A DNA stretch of 64,000 nt, from contig JBBBDQ010001293.1 of NCBI GenBank assembly GCA_037127315.1, forward strand, positions 2,020,001 to 2,084,000, written 5' to 3'. Shown here in pieces: positions 32,013 to 42,284 of this stretch. Position 1 is the stretch's first letter. Each line of letters begins with the position of its first letter. The notes under the pieces were generated by a model, which ran no database searches, was not told the DNA's origin, and saw nothing but the letters and a program-made list of their open reading frames with translations. Position numbers and translations under genes: made by a program. The DNA is from Ascarosepion bandense (taxonomy: Eukaryota > Mollusca > Cephalopoda > Sepiida > Sepiidae).

Positions 32013-32014
<2 letters not shown>
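31876..32014 (+). repeat. SINE2: tRNA-derived head plus hammerhead ribozyme, best copy
   Basis: The head has A box TAGCCCAGAGGTAGA (31887-31901) and B box GGGTTTCAATCC (31927-31938), typical of tRNA-derived Pol III promoters. About 30 bases later comes a full hammerhead core (31964-32007), then GGATGACT and (TA)n(GT)n. Six related copies: 40535-40682 (+), 43525-43636 (+), 53468-53612 (-), 60735-60835 (-, head only), 60987-61125 (-) and 61776-61912 (+). Confidence 0.8.
31964..32007 (+). ncRNA. Hammerhead ribozyme inside SINE2, core intact
   Basis: CTGATGA at 31969-31975; stem II GCTG/CAGC with loop TGATA; GAAA at 31989-31992; stem III is the palindrome ACAGATCTGT (31992-32001); C at 32002 is the predicted cleavage nucleotide. 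Stem I pairs CGGTA (31964-31968) with TGCGG (32003-32007) with one mismatch and one wobble. In other copies the stem I arms change together: TTGCA/TGCAG at 40631, CCACA/TGTGG at 61000 (minus), CTGTA/TGCGG at 53480 (minus). Confidence 0.7.

Positions 32015-32017
<3 letters not shown>

Positions 32018-32079
<62 letters not shown>
32018..32079. repeat. (TA)n(GT)n compound microsatellite
   Basis: Directly follows the SINE2 copy, as TA tracts do after the copies at 43525, 53468 (minus) and 61776. Confidence 0.95.
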
Positions 32080-32510
32080 TCAAAAATCATCAAAAATTTT
32101 CTGCCTGCTTTTTCTTTTCTGCATTTTTTATTTATTAATTTTCTTCTTTCCCCTGTTATTTCCCCTGAGTTTTATCTTCCCACAAGTCATGGTATTAATT
32201 TTAATTTCATGCCATTAATTGCCTTCCACACTTTACACCTCAGTTTATGATGTATCAACTATTCATTCATTGTCTGTGATTCATCCTGGTTTGCCATCTT
32301 CAATTTTCTTTCTCTTCCAACACTTTCAACATTTCATTTCTTTTCTCCACACCCACCTCCCCCACCATTTCGTATATTTCTTGTCTATTCTGGATTTTTA
32401 TCTTCCCCTCCTTCACTTATTTTTTTTTTTTTTTGCATTTCTCTTTAAACTTTTTCTTGTCATTTTTATCACTACATATTCATCCATAATCTTTTTTATC
32501 AATACAACTT

Positions 32511-32794
32511 TAATTGGAGTAGATAGACTAAACTAATTGGAGTAGATAGACTAAAATAAATTGGAGTAGATAGACTAAACTAATTAGAGTAGATAGACTA
32601 AACTATCGCCCAGTTCACACTCCACCCACATCTATTGTACAGGTGTAGAGGCTCATCCCTTGTTCCCTGTTTAGGATGTGGTTTCTGGCTTTCTCTTTTC
32701 CAAATCTTTTCACTCTCACGTAGCCCCCTGCACATCAGTGGTGTTACCGCCTTGCTCAGGGTGATATGATTAAAAAAAAAAAAAAAAAAAAAAT
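32511..32794 (+). repeat. SINE4 copy with four tandem 5' ends
   Basis: The first 22-26 bases of SINE4 (AATTGGAGTAGATAGACTAA) occur four times in a row (32514-32603) before the single body, ending in a 24-base A-run at 32769-32793. Other copies (4933, 35317) have just one. Confidence 0.85.
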
Positions 32795-33405
32795 TATTTT
32801 TTTAGTTTAAATCTTTTCACTTTGTCCTTCATTGTTTCAGTTTTTTTTTCTTTTTTTGCCTTATTCCAATTTCTAAAATCTTTTTCATCTTCTCTTCATT
32901 CACTGCCTTCTTTTCTTCTGTTTTTCATTTCCATTTTCTCCTTCTTCTCATTTTTTTCTTCTCCTTTTTGCCTCATTATTATTACACTTTATTCTTCATA
33001 TTTCATATTATTTCTGACATCATCAGATTAAAAACATTTTTTTTTTTGTCTGAATTTCTGGGATGAAGAGTTATCATTATTTTCACAATTTATATTTGGA
33101 CTATTGTCCTCATCTTAGTTTTTGTTATAATGTTTCAGCCATTGTGCCCTCTGCCCTTCTTTGTGCATATATCAATCTGGATAACCTACAACAAATTCTG
33201 ACTTGAACTCTTTATTTAATCTGTAAGAATAGGCTGTTCTCATTCCACTGCTCATGTCTATGGATATTGTCTAGTTCGTATTTTTATTTAGTATTTTTCA
33301 GTCATTATTTGCTCATTTCCACTGAATTATTATCATTAATATCATCATTATTGTTATAACAATTTATTATATCTCATGGTTAATACATCTTATTAAAATC
33401 ATATC
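32795..33405. other. No gene seen; pyrimidine-rich, SINE3 scrap
   Basis: T-rich up to 33050. A minus-strand SINE3 tail fragment (inverse of GAGGACAATAGTCC plus the GAAAC/ATGGC area) spans about 33075-33170. Otherwise nothing recognised. Confidence 0.5.
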
Positions 33406-33407
33406 CT

Positions 33408-33497
33408 TTCCCAAGGGTAATTGTGCATAAGTGAATGCAAAGAATTCCAGTTGAATTCCTTGCATTCACTTATGTGCAATTATGCTTGGGAAAGGTC
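33408..33497. repeat. 90-bp palindrome at SINE1 edge
   Basis: TTTCCCAAGGGTAATTGTGC and GCAATTATGCTTGGGAAAGG are outer arms; AAGTGAATGCAAAGAATTC and GAATTCCTTGCATTCACTT are inner arms. The right arm is ordinary SINE1 sequence, so the left is an inverted SINE1 scrap joined head-to-head. Confidence 0.75.
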
Positions 33498-34152
33498 TTA
33501 ATCCATCTCTTCCCTCCAGTTATGGGTTAAATAACAGAACAGACTGGGTTTTATAGCCTTGGCTGGCAACCAGTCTACAGCAGAAAGTAATGGCAACCTA
33601 CTGTGTCAGTTGAATTCATTGCATTTACTTACGCGCAAATACCCTTGAGAAAGGTATTAATCCATCACTTCCCTTTTGTTATGGGTTAAATAACAGGACA
33701 GATTGGGTTCTATAGCCTTGGCTGGCAACCAGTCTACAGCACAAAATAATGGCAACCTACTGTGGGATAATCATCTGTACAGTCAGTCATGTCTCTTTTG
33801 AGACATAATCACCCAAGCGTGTATCACGTATGGCACTTAACTGATGAACTGTGGGAAGGATGTGAATTGTGGAGAAGTGGATATCGGCTCGCAACGAGAA
33901 ATCGAGGAGCCGAGTTCGAATTCCAATTGAATTCCTTGCATTCACTTACGAGCAAACAGCATTGGGAAAGGTCTTAATCCATCTCTTCCCTCCAGTTATG
34001 GGTTAAATAACAGAACAGATTGGTTTTTATAGCCTTGGCCGGCAACCAGTCTACAGCAGAAAGTAATGGCAACCTACTGTGGTATTATCTCCTGCCCAGT
34101 CAATCATGTCTCTTTTGAGACATGATCACCCAAATGTGTATCATGTATGGAA
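33451..34152 (+). repeat. SINE1 cluster: three tandem copies
   Basis: Two 5'-truncated copies (33451-33606 and 33607-33846) precede a near-complete one (33860-34152). The complete copy has a tRNA-like head: B-box-like GAGTTCGAATTCC near 33912-33924 and an A-box-like GTGGAGAAGTGG near 33869-33880. The body has AGTTATGGGTTAAATAACAG, TGGCAACCAGTCTAC and CATGTCTCTTTTGAGACATG. Family length is about 290 bp. Confidence 0.85.
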
Positions 34153-34169
34153 CCACCTCTTAATTGCTG

Positions 34170-35265
34170 TTGTTCTCAGGTCCACCCTGACCAGGAGTGG
34201 TAACATCTGTTAGGGCCCCAGCTATGGGCAAATAGTTAACCCACAAACTAGGTTCAAAACACTATGAAAGTATAAAAATGCACTTTTATTGAAATATATA
34301 CATAAAAATAGACTTTTATAGAAAAATATACATTTTTGAAGGAAAAATATTATCAACAATAAATTTTTTGAGGAAAAATTATTGCCATGACACATTTTTG
34401 AAGAAAAAAAAATCTCAACAAAACATTTTTTAATATAAAACTGGAAGACATTTTCAGTTTTCTAAAATAAAAAGAATAAAAACAAAAAATTTTCATTAAA
34501 ATCTGACTAAATCAATCTCCTCACTATAACCAAACATAAAAAAAATACCTTAAAACCCCACCTTTTTGGCATTAAATAAACTAAGAGGTTGGTATGCCAT
34601 TAAACAAAACTCAAACTCAACTTACTCTATATCATTTATAACCAGTTTTCTCTTCATTTCCATTTTACTCTTTCTTTCTCTCCTGATCTTATAATCTTTG
34701 ACCTCCCCATTAACACTCTTTCTTCTTTCCTTTTCACCCTCTTCCTCCTCCTCCTCTCTCACTTTTTCTCTCCTCACCATTTTGTTTTTTTTTATTTCTT
34801 TCTGCCCTCCTCCTCCCTTAATCCTATTATTACTCCTATTCCCCTACAAGAATTTCTTCAGCTAAATATCTGTCTAATGATCAGCACTGGAACTGAAGAA
34901 AAGAAAATTATTACCTTGGACATTCTGCTAACAGCAGGCAAAGATGAAAATGCCAGCAAAATTTGCCGGCAGGGGAGGGAATAAAAAGAAAAGAAAAGAC
35001 ACTGAAGTTTTAAGATGGAGGAACAAATACTTATTGGCATAGAATTCAAACCATATTTGCATGTAATTTGGATTCCATACATATATCTATGAAGATATAT
35101 AAGGAAAGTGTTTATACAACATTGTGTGTTGGGATCTCAGTTAATGTATATATTAATATAGATATGCAATGATATATATATATATAGAGTAAGCCAAAAT
35201 TTGGATAAACACATACATCTATTGAGTTTATGTATATATAGGGTCAATAAATAATAATAGTTTGA
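34170..35265. other. No gene seen; A-rich then C/T-rich spacer
   Basis: 34290-34500 holds loosely repeated AAAATACATTTTTGAAG-like words. The segment at 34185-34260 (CCCTGACCAGGAGTGG, GGGCCCCAGCTATGGG) is locally GC-rich and unexplained. Confidence 0.5.
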
Positions 35266-35277
35266 ATTTGGTATATG

Positions 35278-35750
35278 ATTGAATTTGAGTTTGAATTCTA
35301 GTTGAATTCCTTGCATCCAATTGGAGTAGATAGACTAAACTATTGCCCGGTTCACACTCCACCCACATCTATTAAACAGGTGTAGAGGCTCATCCCTTGT
35401 TTCCTGTTTAGGATGTAGTTTCCAGCTTTCTCTTTCCAATCTGTTCACTCCTATGTAGCCCCCTGCACATCAGTAGCATTACCGCCTTGCTCGGGCTGAT
35501 ATGATTAAAAAAAAAAATTCACTTCCTTGCAAATACCCTTGGGAAAAGTATTAATCCTTCTCTTCCCACCAGTTATGGGTTAAGTAACAGGACAGATTGG
35601 GTTCTATAGCCTTGGCTGGCAACCAGTCTACCGCAGAAAGTAATGGCAACTTACTGTGGGATAATCTTCTGCCCAGTCAATCATGTCTGTTTCGAGACAT
35701 GATTACCCAAGCGTGTATCACGTATGGCACTTAATTGACTGATATGATTG
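35278..35750 (+). repeat. SINE1 copy split by a SINE4 insertion
   Basis: SINE1 sequence runs to GAATTCCTTGCATCC (about 35316), is interrupted by a complete SINE4 (35317-35518), and resumes at TTCACTTCCTTGCAAATACC. It ends with the GTGTATCACGTATGGCACTT tail. SINE4 is therefore younger than this SINE1 copy. A target-site duplication is not evident. Confidence 0.85.
35317..35518 (+). mobile_element. SINE4 nested in SINE1
   Basis: Complete from AATTGGAGTAGATAG to GATTAAAAAAAAAA. See 4933-5127 for the family description. Confidence 0.85.
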
Positions 35751-35899
35751 AAGCAATCTTATGAGGTAAAAATGTGCTCAAAGTAATATAGATTTAATTA
35801 CTAAGCTGGTTTGTAAGTTTGAAATCAATCTCAATTTCTTCCATTTTATTGATAAGAAAAGTAATTATTCTGTTTTTTAAATATACATATGTGTGTGTG

Positions 35900-36474
35900 C
35901 GTGTGTACATATTGTATTGAATTCTTTACGTGTTAGGGTTCTTGTCTCGGGTTTTTTCTTTCAACAAGTACTTTGACTTATGTTCAAGCACTTAGTTCAT
36001 TTCTTTTTTGTTTCCATTTTTTCCCCTCCATGTTTATACTTAGTGGGTTTTTCAAGATGGGTTTAAAAATAAATTTATTGTTATATATATATATATATAT
36101 ATATATGGTTAAATAAAATAAAGACAAGAGGAAAACTGTATTTTAAATCGCCTACGCGTTTCGTCTGTGATGGACTTTTTCAAGGCAGAAAGATGAAATG
36201 AGCTTTATTCTAAATTACGTATCTATAAACAAAATTAGTGTTGGTAACCACAAATACGCTAATTTTTTAAAATGATTTGTGAGCGTATTTGTGGTTACCA
36301 ACACTAATTTTGTTTATAGATACGTAATTTAGAATAAAGCTCATTTCATCTTTCTGCCTTGAAAAAGTCCATCATGGACAAAACGCGTAGGCGATTTAAA
36401 ATACAGTTTTCCTCTTGTCTTTATATTATTTAACCATACTGTTCATAATCTCGGATTAAAACTGAGTATATTTT

Positions 36475-36480
<6 letters not shown>
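35900..36480. mobile_element. Non-autonomous PLE-like foldback with (TA)n inside and outside
   Basis: Arms 36115-36255 and 36285-36430 are inverted over more than 130 bases (CGCCTACGCGTTTCGTC vs its complement). The arms contain CTTGAAAA, stem GTCCA/TGGAC, (G/A)AAAC and palindrome ACGCGT, with GCC/GGC as stem I. This is a hammerhead-like layout with a degenerate CUGANGA box. The 35900-36075 leader resembles those at 14570-14850 and 43835-44080. (TA)n at 36083-36106 and 36477-36514. Confidence 0.65.
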
Positions 36481-36515
<35 letters not shown>

Positions 36516-36574
36516 GTAAAGTTCTGGGGATTTCTGGAATGGATTAACAACCAACATATTTAATCTGTTAATTA

Positions 36575-37605
36575 AAAAATATTCCAGCCGATAGTGTTAT
36601 ATATATAAATATTCTGTTTAATTAAAACAATGTATCTACTCAAATACAAGTATCTATTAAAAATAATGCTCAAACAAATAAATTAGATATCTCCAGAAGT
36701 TTCTGTAACATTGTTTACATTTGGTTACATTACAACACGCTTTCAGAGCAGAGATGCATACTATAAAAAACAAAAATTAGTGTTTATATGGCTTGATTTG
36801 GCTTTGTTTAGACTGTGAAATCAATTGTGGTCAAGCAGTTAAGACATATTAACAAAATACAACAGAGAATCTGTAATGTGATTGATACCAACTTAGCAGC
36901 CTGGCTGCAGTCACTCTCTCACCAGCATGATGTGGCTTCCCTGTGCCCCTTCTATAAATACTTTCACTGCTTCTGCTCCAATGAACTTAAATCACTAGTG
37001 CCCCCTAGGTATGAATTTGCATGAGATACTAGAGTAGCAACTAGGTCCCACTCTTTTACAGTGAAACAGATAAAATGTAACTGTAATTTCTACTCTAACA
37101 GCTTCTTTTCTTGCACTTCCCGCCTGTGGAATTCTCTTCTATATACTTGCTTCCCCAACAGCTACAATCTCCAGGAATTTAAATGTAAAGGTCAATAGAC
37201 ACCTCTTATCACACTAACTTGCATCACACTCTTCCCATCTACCCAACCCTCATCCTCGGTATCCTCCTCTGTCTATCACTCTCTTTTCAACATTTCCTAT
37301 AGCTAACCACTCTTTCTTATCACCTTCCCCTATGTAACCTCCTGCGCAATCGTGGCAGTGGAATGCCTTGCTTGGGGTGAAATGATTAAAAAAAAGAATA
37401 TCAGATCAATTGATGACTCCTTCTATGTTGTTAGAGGTCGCAAGTTTAAATCTTACTGAATTGCACATATTCTCATAACAAAACTTCTCAAAAAATATTC
37501 AGGTTGGTAGAATTATCTGTAAATATTCTGTTTAATTAAAAACAGAGTATATACTCAAATATGAGTATCTATTAGAAATAATGTTCTGACAAATAAATTA
37601 TATCT
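36575..37605 (+). repeat. tRNA-Leu-like repeat (family L, copy 2) split by LINE1
   Basis: Direct repeats at 36575-36685 and 37490-37605 enclose an interior that matches 12275-12480. The tRNA-like part is broken after CAAGCAGTTAAGACAT (36832-36847) and resumes with GATCAATTGATGACTCC and GTTTAAATCTTACTG (37441-37455) after a LINE1 insertion. Confidence 0.65.
36848..37395 (+). pseudogene. LINE1 3' end inserted in tRNA-like repeat
   Basis: Encodes IQQRICNVIDTNLAAWLQSL, SHQHDVASLCPFYKYFHCFC, SNELKSLVPPRYEFA, then a stop and TRVATRSHSFTVKQIKC and FYSNSFFSCTSRLWNSL, then the 3' UTR and CCTTGCTTGGGGTGAAATGA plus A-run. AAGACATAT at the left and AAGAATATC at the right edge may be an imperfect target-site duplication. 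Confidence 0.8.
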
Positions 37606-37606
<1 letters not shown>

Positions 37607-37636
<30 letters not shown>

Positions 37637-37644
37637 TATATATA
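37607..37644. repeat. (TATC)n(TA)n microsatellite
   Basis: Several TATCTA units followed by TA. Confidence 0.9.
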
Positions 37645-37859
37645 CAACTTCAAATCATACAGTGGATACTTGTATTTGAAATAGACAATCTATTTTTTAT
37701 TTAAAACAGTGTGTTTTGCACCTATCATCTCTTGACTTATACATTTGATAAATATTCATAAAACTGTCCTCTTTAAAGTTATAAAATATTAGATTAAAAT
37801 ATAAATTTATTACTACTTGAATTGCTTATATATATATATTTTGTTAATCTTCATTAATT

Positions 37860-38205
37860 TCCATAAGATGTTTACATTTGTTGACATTATGATACATTTC
37901 AGAGCAGATATGGTTATTATGATGTATCAAAAATAGTGTTATATAGGCTTGATTTAACTTCATTTAGACTAATGGTCATTCATGGTCAAGAGGTCTAAGA
38001 CATGCCAGAGCCAGATTGGTGGCTTCCCCTATATGGATAGAGTTTGAATCCTGCTGAATGACACACATTTTCATAACAAAAATTTATCATCAATAATCAG
38101 GCCAGTAGAAATAAATATATAATATTGTCTGATTATAAACAGAATATCTACTTAAATACGAGTATCAATCAAAAATAATGTTCAAACAAACCATTTCATT
38201 CATAT
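37860..38205 (+). repeat. tRNA-Leu-like repeat (family L, copy 3)
   Basis: Interior GGTCATTCATGGTCAAGAGG, TCTAAGACATGCC, GAGTTTGAATCCTGCTGAATG and the tail through TACTTAAATACGAGTATCAA match copy 1. (TA)n at both sides. Confidence 0.7.
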
Positions 38206-38222
38206 ATATATATATTTTCATT

Positions 38223-38261
<39 letters not shown>

Positions 38262-38284
38262 TTTCATTTAGAAGTTAGTTGATT

Positions 38285-38323
38285 ACACAACCTTTGTTTC
38301 AACCTTTCGGTATCTTCAGGTGT
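38285..38323 (-). ncRNA. Hammerhead ribozyme, complete minimal core
   Basis: On the minus strand: ACAC (stem I), CTGAAGA, TACC-GAAA-GGTT (stem II of three pairs plus a U-U closing position), GAAAC (38296-38300), a two-pair stem III closing AAAG, UU at the cleavage site, then GTGT pairing perfectly with ACAC. Every core nucleotide is as in natural hammerheads. (TA)n lies about 30 bp away on the 38222-38257 side, as for other terminal repeats here. Parent element not identified. Confidence 0.65.
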
Positions 38324-38559
38324 TTTATATCAACTGATTCGCCAACATTTTTTTTCAAACTTGTAACAGGGATTTTCAGAATACATAATTGGAAGTTTGA
38401 AATAACTTACATTTTTCAATAAAATAATTTTAAGATTTTTAAGAATTATAAATACTTTCATTCCAGTTTATATGATCTTAAAATATATTTTCTGATCTTT
38501 ACATTCAGGCATTACTTCTGATCTTTTGTTAAGTAACATTTCTCATTCTGGAAGTAATA

Positions 38560-39160
38560 TTATAGCTAACTGTTCTTCCTGGCACAATCTGCAGCTGAGG
38601 AGAGTTTGTAATGTGATAGGTACTGATTTGGCGGCTCGACTGCAGCCACTTCCCCACCGTCGAAATGTGGCCTCCCTTTGTCTGTTCTATAAATACTTTC
38701 ATGGCTTCTGCTTGGACGAACTTAAGTCACTGGTGCCTCCTCAACAGGTGTTTACTCGTGCAACCAGACTGGCAGCTGGGTCCCACCCATTCACAGTCAG
38801 GTTAACCAAATGCAGACGACAATTCTACTCCTGCAGCTTCTTCTCTCGTACTTCCCGCCTGTGGAACTCACTCCCATATTCTTGCTTTCCTGATGGCTAC
38901 AACCTCCAGAAATTTAAATGCAAAGTCAATACTCATCTACTAACCACTGGACTCTAGCTCTCTCCCCACCCCCGTATAATCTTCCCTTCTCTCCACCTAT
39001 GTATCTGTCATTGCACCTGCTTTCTCAGCTTTCTATTGCTCCTTTCTAACTAGTTTGTACTCCTCACTCTTTTCTAATTAATCTTTTTACAGTTATGTAG
39101 CCCCCTGCACATCAGTGGCATTTCCACCTTGCTCGGGGTGAAATGATTAAAAAAAAAAAA
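38560..39160 (+). pseudogene. LINE1 3' end, best-preserved RT C-terminus
   Basis: The open frame to 38957 reads LRRVCNVIGTDLAARLQPLP, HRRNVASLCLFYKYFHGFC, LDELKSLVPPQQVFTRATRL, AAGSHPFTVRLTKC, FYSCSFFSRTSRLWNSLPYS and FPDGYNLQKFKCKVNTHLL with a natural stop. This is the final ~125 residues of a Jockey/CR1-like LINE RT. The 3' UTR ends TAGCCCCCTGCACATCAGTG, CCTTGCTCGGGGTGAAATGA and A-run. It is 5'-truncated, as most LINE copies are, and has no internal stop, so it is probably the youngest copy here. Confidence 0.85.
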
Positions 39161-39861
39161 TCACCACCATTGTAAGGTTTAGTTAACATAATATGCTCCA
39201 TGTTATATCAAGGTCTTTGCCATTTTTTTTCTTTCAATTTCCACACATGGTTAGCCAGTTTGGTACAATTTCTAAGATTTTTCAGCTTGAATGTAGATCT
39301 TTGATTATACCAGCGGTATTTAAAAATTTCTTCAGTACACCCCAAGAATGTTTTCTTTTCTCATCTGTATCCTGTACTTCTGCTTTGTAAATAATTCTTT
39401 CTGTTTTACAAACCATCTTAAGTAGGCATTTGTTTTTATCTCTGCAGTTAGAGTTTTTATTGATGTTTATTTTGTTTTTTGTTCTTATGTCTTAACATCA
39501 GAGACTCAATAGTAGGGACATCAATATATATGCTGCCATCATTTTAGACGGTGTATTGATATAAATATTTTGCCATCATTTTTGACAGATATGACCACTG
39601 GTCATTATAGTAATGCACTACAGACACGGATGAAGATTTTTTCTTTTACTTTAAGTGTATTACCAAAAGTAGGATACTAAAGATATTTACTGAACTTGCA
39701 TATTTTTTTATAATTATTTACCCAATATAAGGCACAAAAGCCACTCAAGATGAGGTTGTTGTAAGAGTGTACAGCAAGAGATACATATTATCAGTATATG
39801 TAGAACAACGGTTGGCACAAGCTTTGAAGATTTTAAGATTATTGTAATTGGTGAAAGCATC

Positions 39862-40162
39862 TCGCGCTTCCCGCCTGTGGAACTCCCTTCCACAAGTCTG
39901 CTTTCCCGACAGTTACAATCTCCAGGTGTTTAAATGTAGGGTCAATAGACACCTCCTATCACACTAACTCCCAACTATTCTCAGAACACTCTCATCTACC
40001 CAACCCTCATTCTCGGTATCCTCACCCGCCTATCACCCACCCTCTGTTATTTCCTATATTTAACCAGCCTTTCTCCACTCTACGTAGCCCCCTGCACAGT
40101 AGTGGCAGTGACATGCCTTGCTCGGGGTGAAACGCTTATAAAAAAAAAAAAAAAAAAAAAAA
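39862..40162 (+). pseudogene. LINE1 3' end
   Basis: Starts within SRASRLWNSLPQVCFPDSYN, continues VFKCRVNRHLLSH to the stop, then 3' UTR and a 23-base A-run. Closely similar to the minus-strand copy at 16035-16470. Confidence 0.85.
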
Positions 40163-40534
40163 TCTCCTCAGGAGTCTGTTCCACAATGCAGCAGTTCTGA
40201 GGAAGAAACAGTTGATATTGAAGTCAATAACAAGAGGCGACAGTTTGTTTCATGCTTAAATACAATCGTTAGGCCTCTGTGTTTTGACTTCAGTGTCTTT
40301 TATATTTACATACAATATATCCCTGAAATTGAGCACTTTAATCCATACATATAGCATAATTTAAAACTATATTTCATTTTATATATATATATATATAGCA
40401 CTTTAGAGAGGGGAAAATTTTATAAACAGCAGTTATTTATGGCTTTATGTGATGCTCTCTTTTGAGATTAAGCACTTTTGACTACTGGTGCATTTACATT
40501 AATGTAAATATATTTAATGCTTTGAAATCTTCCT

Positions 40535-40682
40535 TTCTCAAGTATCCGCCAATGGCTTTGTGGGTGAATTTCTGGCTGCTGATAAATCAGTTGTGTTTCG
40601 GTCTTGGCTGGTGGCAGTCATTTAATCTAGTTGCACTGATGAGCTGTTATACACCAAAACAGGCCTGTATGCAGATGATTTA
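40535..40682 (+). repeat. SINE2 copy
   Basis: Stem I arms TTGCA/TGCAG pair fully. CTGATGA is at 40636-40642, but stem II is broken (GCTG/CACC) and GAAA is AAAA. Confidence 0.7.
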
Positions 40683-40691
40683 ATTATTCAT

Positions 40692-41030
40692 ACATTTATA
40701 ATCAATATCACTCCATGCAAGGCAATAAAGCCACTAAGACACAAGGGGTTACAGGATGAAGAAGAATTAGGAACAGAAACATTACTAATGAACAGAAAGA
40801 GTAAAGAGTAATCAGAACAGTAGATAGTGATTCACAGTGCATTTAAATTTTTGCGGATTAAAGTTAGCTGGAAAGTATGGAGCAGGAAGGGATTTCCACA
40901 AGCGAGAATTGCAAGAAAAAAAACTGTTATCATAGAATTTACTGCTCCATTGAGCCAACTTGACTCTAAATTGATGAGATCCTGATGCCAGTCTAGTACT
41001 ATGCTTACATTCAAAAAGTTTAGGTACCAC
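40692..41030 (-). pseudogene. LINE1 3' end, decayed
   Basis: Minus frame: KHSTRLASGSHQFRVKLAQW, FYDNSFFSCNSRLWKSLP, FPANFNPQKFKCTVNHYLL. Followed by the tail with CCTTGCATGGAGTGATATTG. Borders (TA)n at 41039-41056. Confidence 0.75.
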
Positions 41031-41059
41031 AGCAAAGAATATATATATATATATATGCA

Positions 41060-42280
41060 TATATGTTTGTTTACCTGTAAAATAATTTGAAAACCTTGGT
41101 TTCTTTCTTTATGAGTCAGTAAATTTATTCTTGTCAAAAAGAATTTTCCTTTTCTTGCATCTCTTATCTCTGTTTTTAGATTTTTTTTCAAGTTCTCATA
41201 CTCTCACGTCTATTAATATTGCACTTTGAATATTAAATTCTGAATCAGAAGTTCATGGCAATAAAAAGTTGTTATTATTAGTTACAGTAGTAGGTTTATG
41301 GTTATGATTAATATTAAGGAGTGTTTTTTTTTTAAATAATTTAAAAAAGGCACAGCAATGGTAAATTATAGGAATGAAACAAATGTAATTGAAAAATTAG
41401 AATGAAAACGTGAATATAAAAGAGAGAATAATAAAAAACCCCAGCTAAATTAGAAATTAGGGCAAAGTGAGTGTGGAAAGGAATGGATGACTTCAGCTGT
41501 CAGAAGTCGAGAAAAGTGAAATGAATTTTGGAAGATAGAAATGAAAGAAAAGAAAAATTTTGATTGTTTAAATATCCTTCTTCAATGCTGTGCTTTTAGA
41601 TTCCTTCAGTTGTTTTCTCAAATTCATTCAATGATTGATTCTTCCATTCCCTTTTGCCTGTTTTGTTTTTTTTTAGTTTTTCTCATATCATTTCCTAGTC
41701 AAATCAAGAGAGATTTGCCGTGCTTCTCCACTTGTAAAAATAAAATAAACTTTGATTTTAAATTAAGAATTTCTCACTTATTTTTTCAAAATCATTTTAC
41801 ATACAAGGGAATTTTTAAAATATTTTATTTTTTCAACCCTTTTTTTATTTTTACAATTTTTTTTTACACTTTTAAATTCTTTTTTTTCAAATGTTTTTAT
41901 TTATTTTTTTTTCAAATGTTTTGTATTTACCATTTTTTTCAAATGTTTTTTTTACTTTTCAAATGTTTTATCATTTTTTTGAATCAGCTTTTTTACTTTC
42001 AAGCAATTTATTTCATTTAATTTTATTACTTGCTTTTAGCAGTTTTTTTAAGAATGATAAATCGAAAAGAATATTTTTAAACTTTTTGCAGTATTAAAGA
42101 AATTGTTCTGTATTTTTCTTCCAAAACTCTGCCGTTTACTTCTTTCATTAAGATTTTCTTTTCTTTTTTTCAAATTTTTTTTCCTTTATTCCTTAGACTC
42201 TTCCATTTTAGTATCTCTGTTCATTTCTACTTTCTCTTCTTACTAAAACTGAATCATTACAACTCTGTTTACTAACATTA
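41060..42280. other. No gene seen; T-rich region
   Basis: Long runs of T with AAATGTTTT-type words (41870-41990: TTTTTTCAAATG repeated five to six times). Phe-rich frames are compositional. Confidence 0.5.
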
Positions 42281-42284
42281 TATT

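Noticed and set aside
36575..37605. LTR retrotransposon (direct repeats at both ends)
   Set aside because: Terminal direct repeats lack TG/CA ends and TSD; interior is a tRNA-like repeat plus a LINE1 tail with no gag or pol.
41541..42020. 159-codon frame MKEKKNFDCLNILLQ...
   Set aside because: T-rich composition drives it open; C-terminal half is FFxF repeats; no recognised domain.
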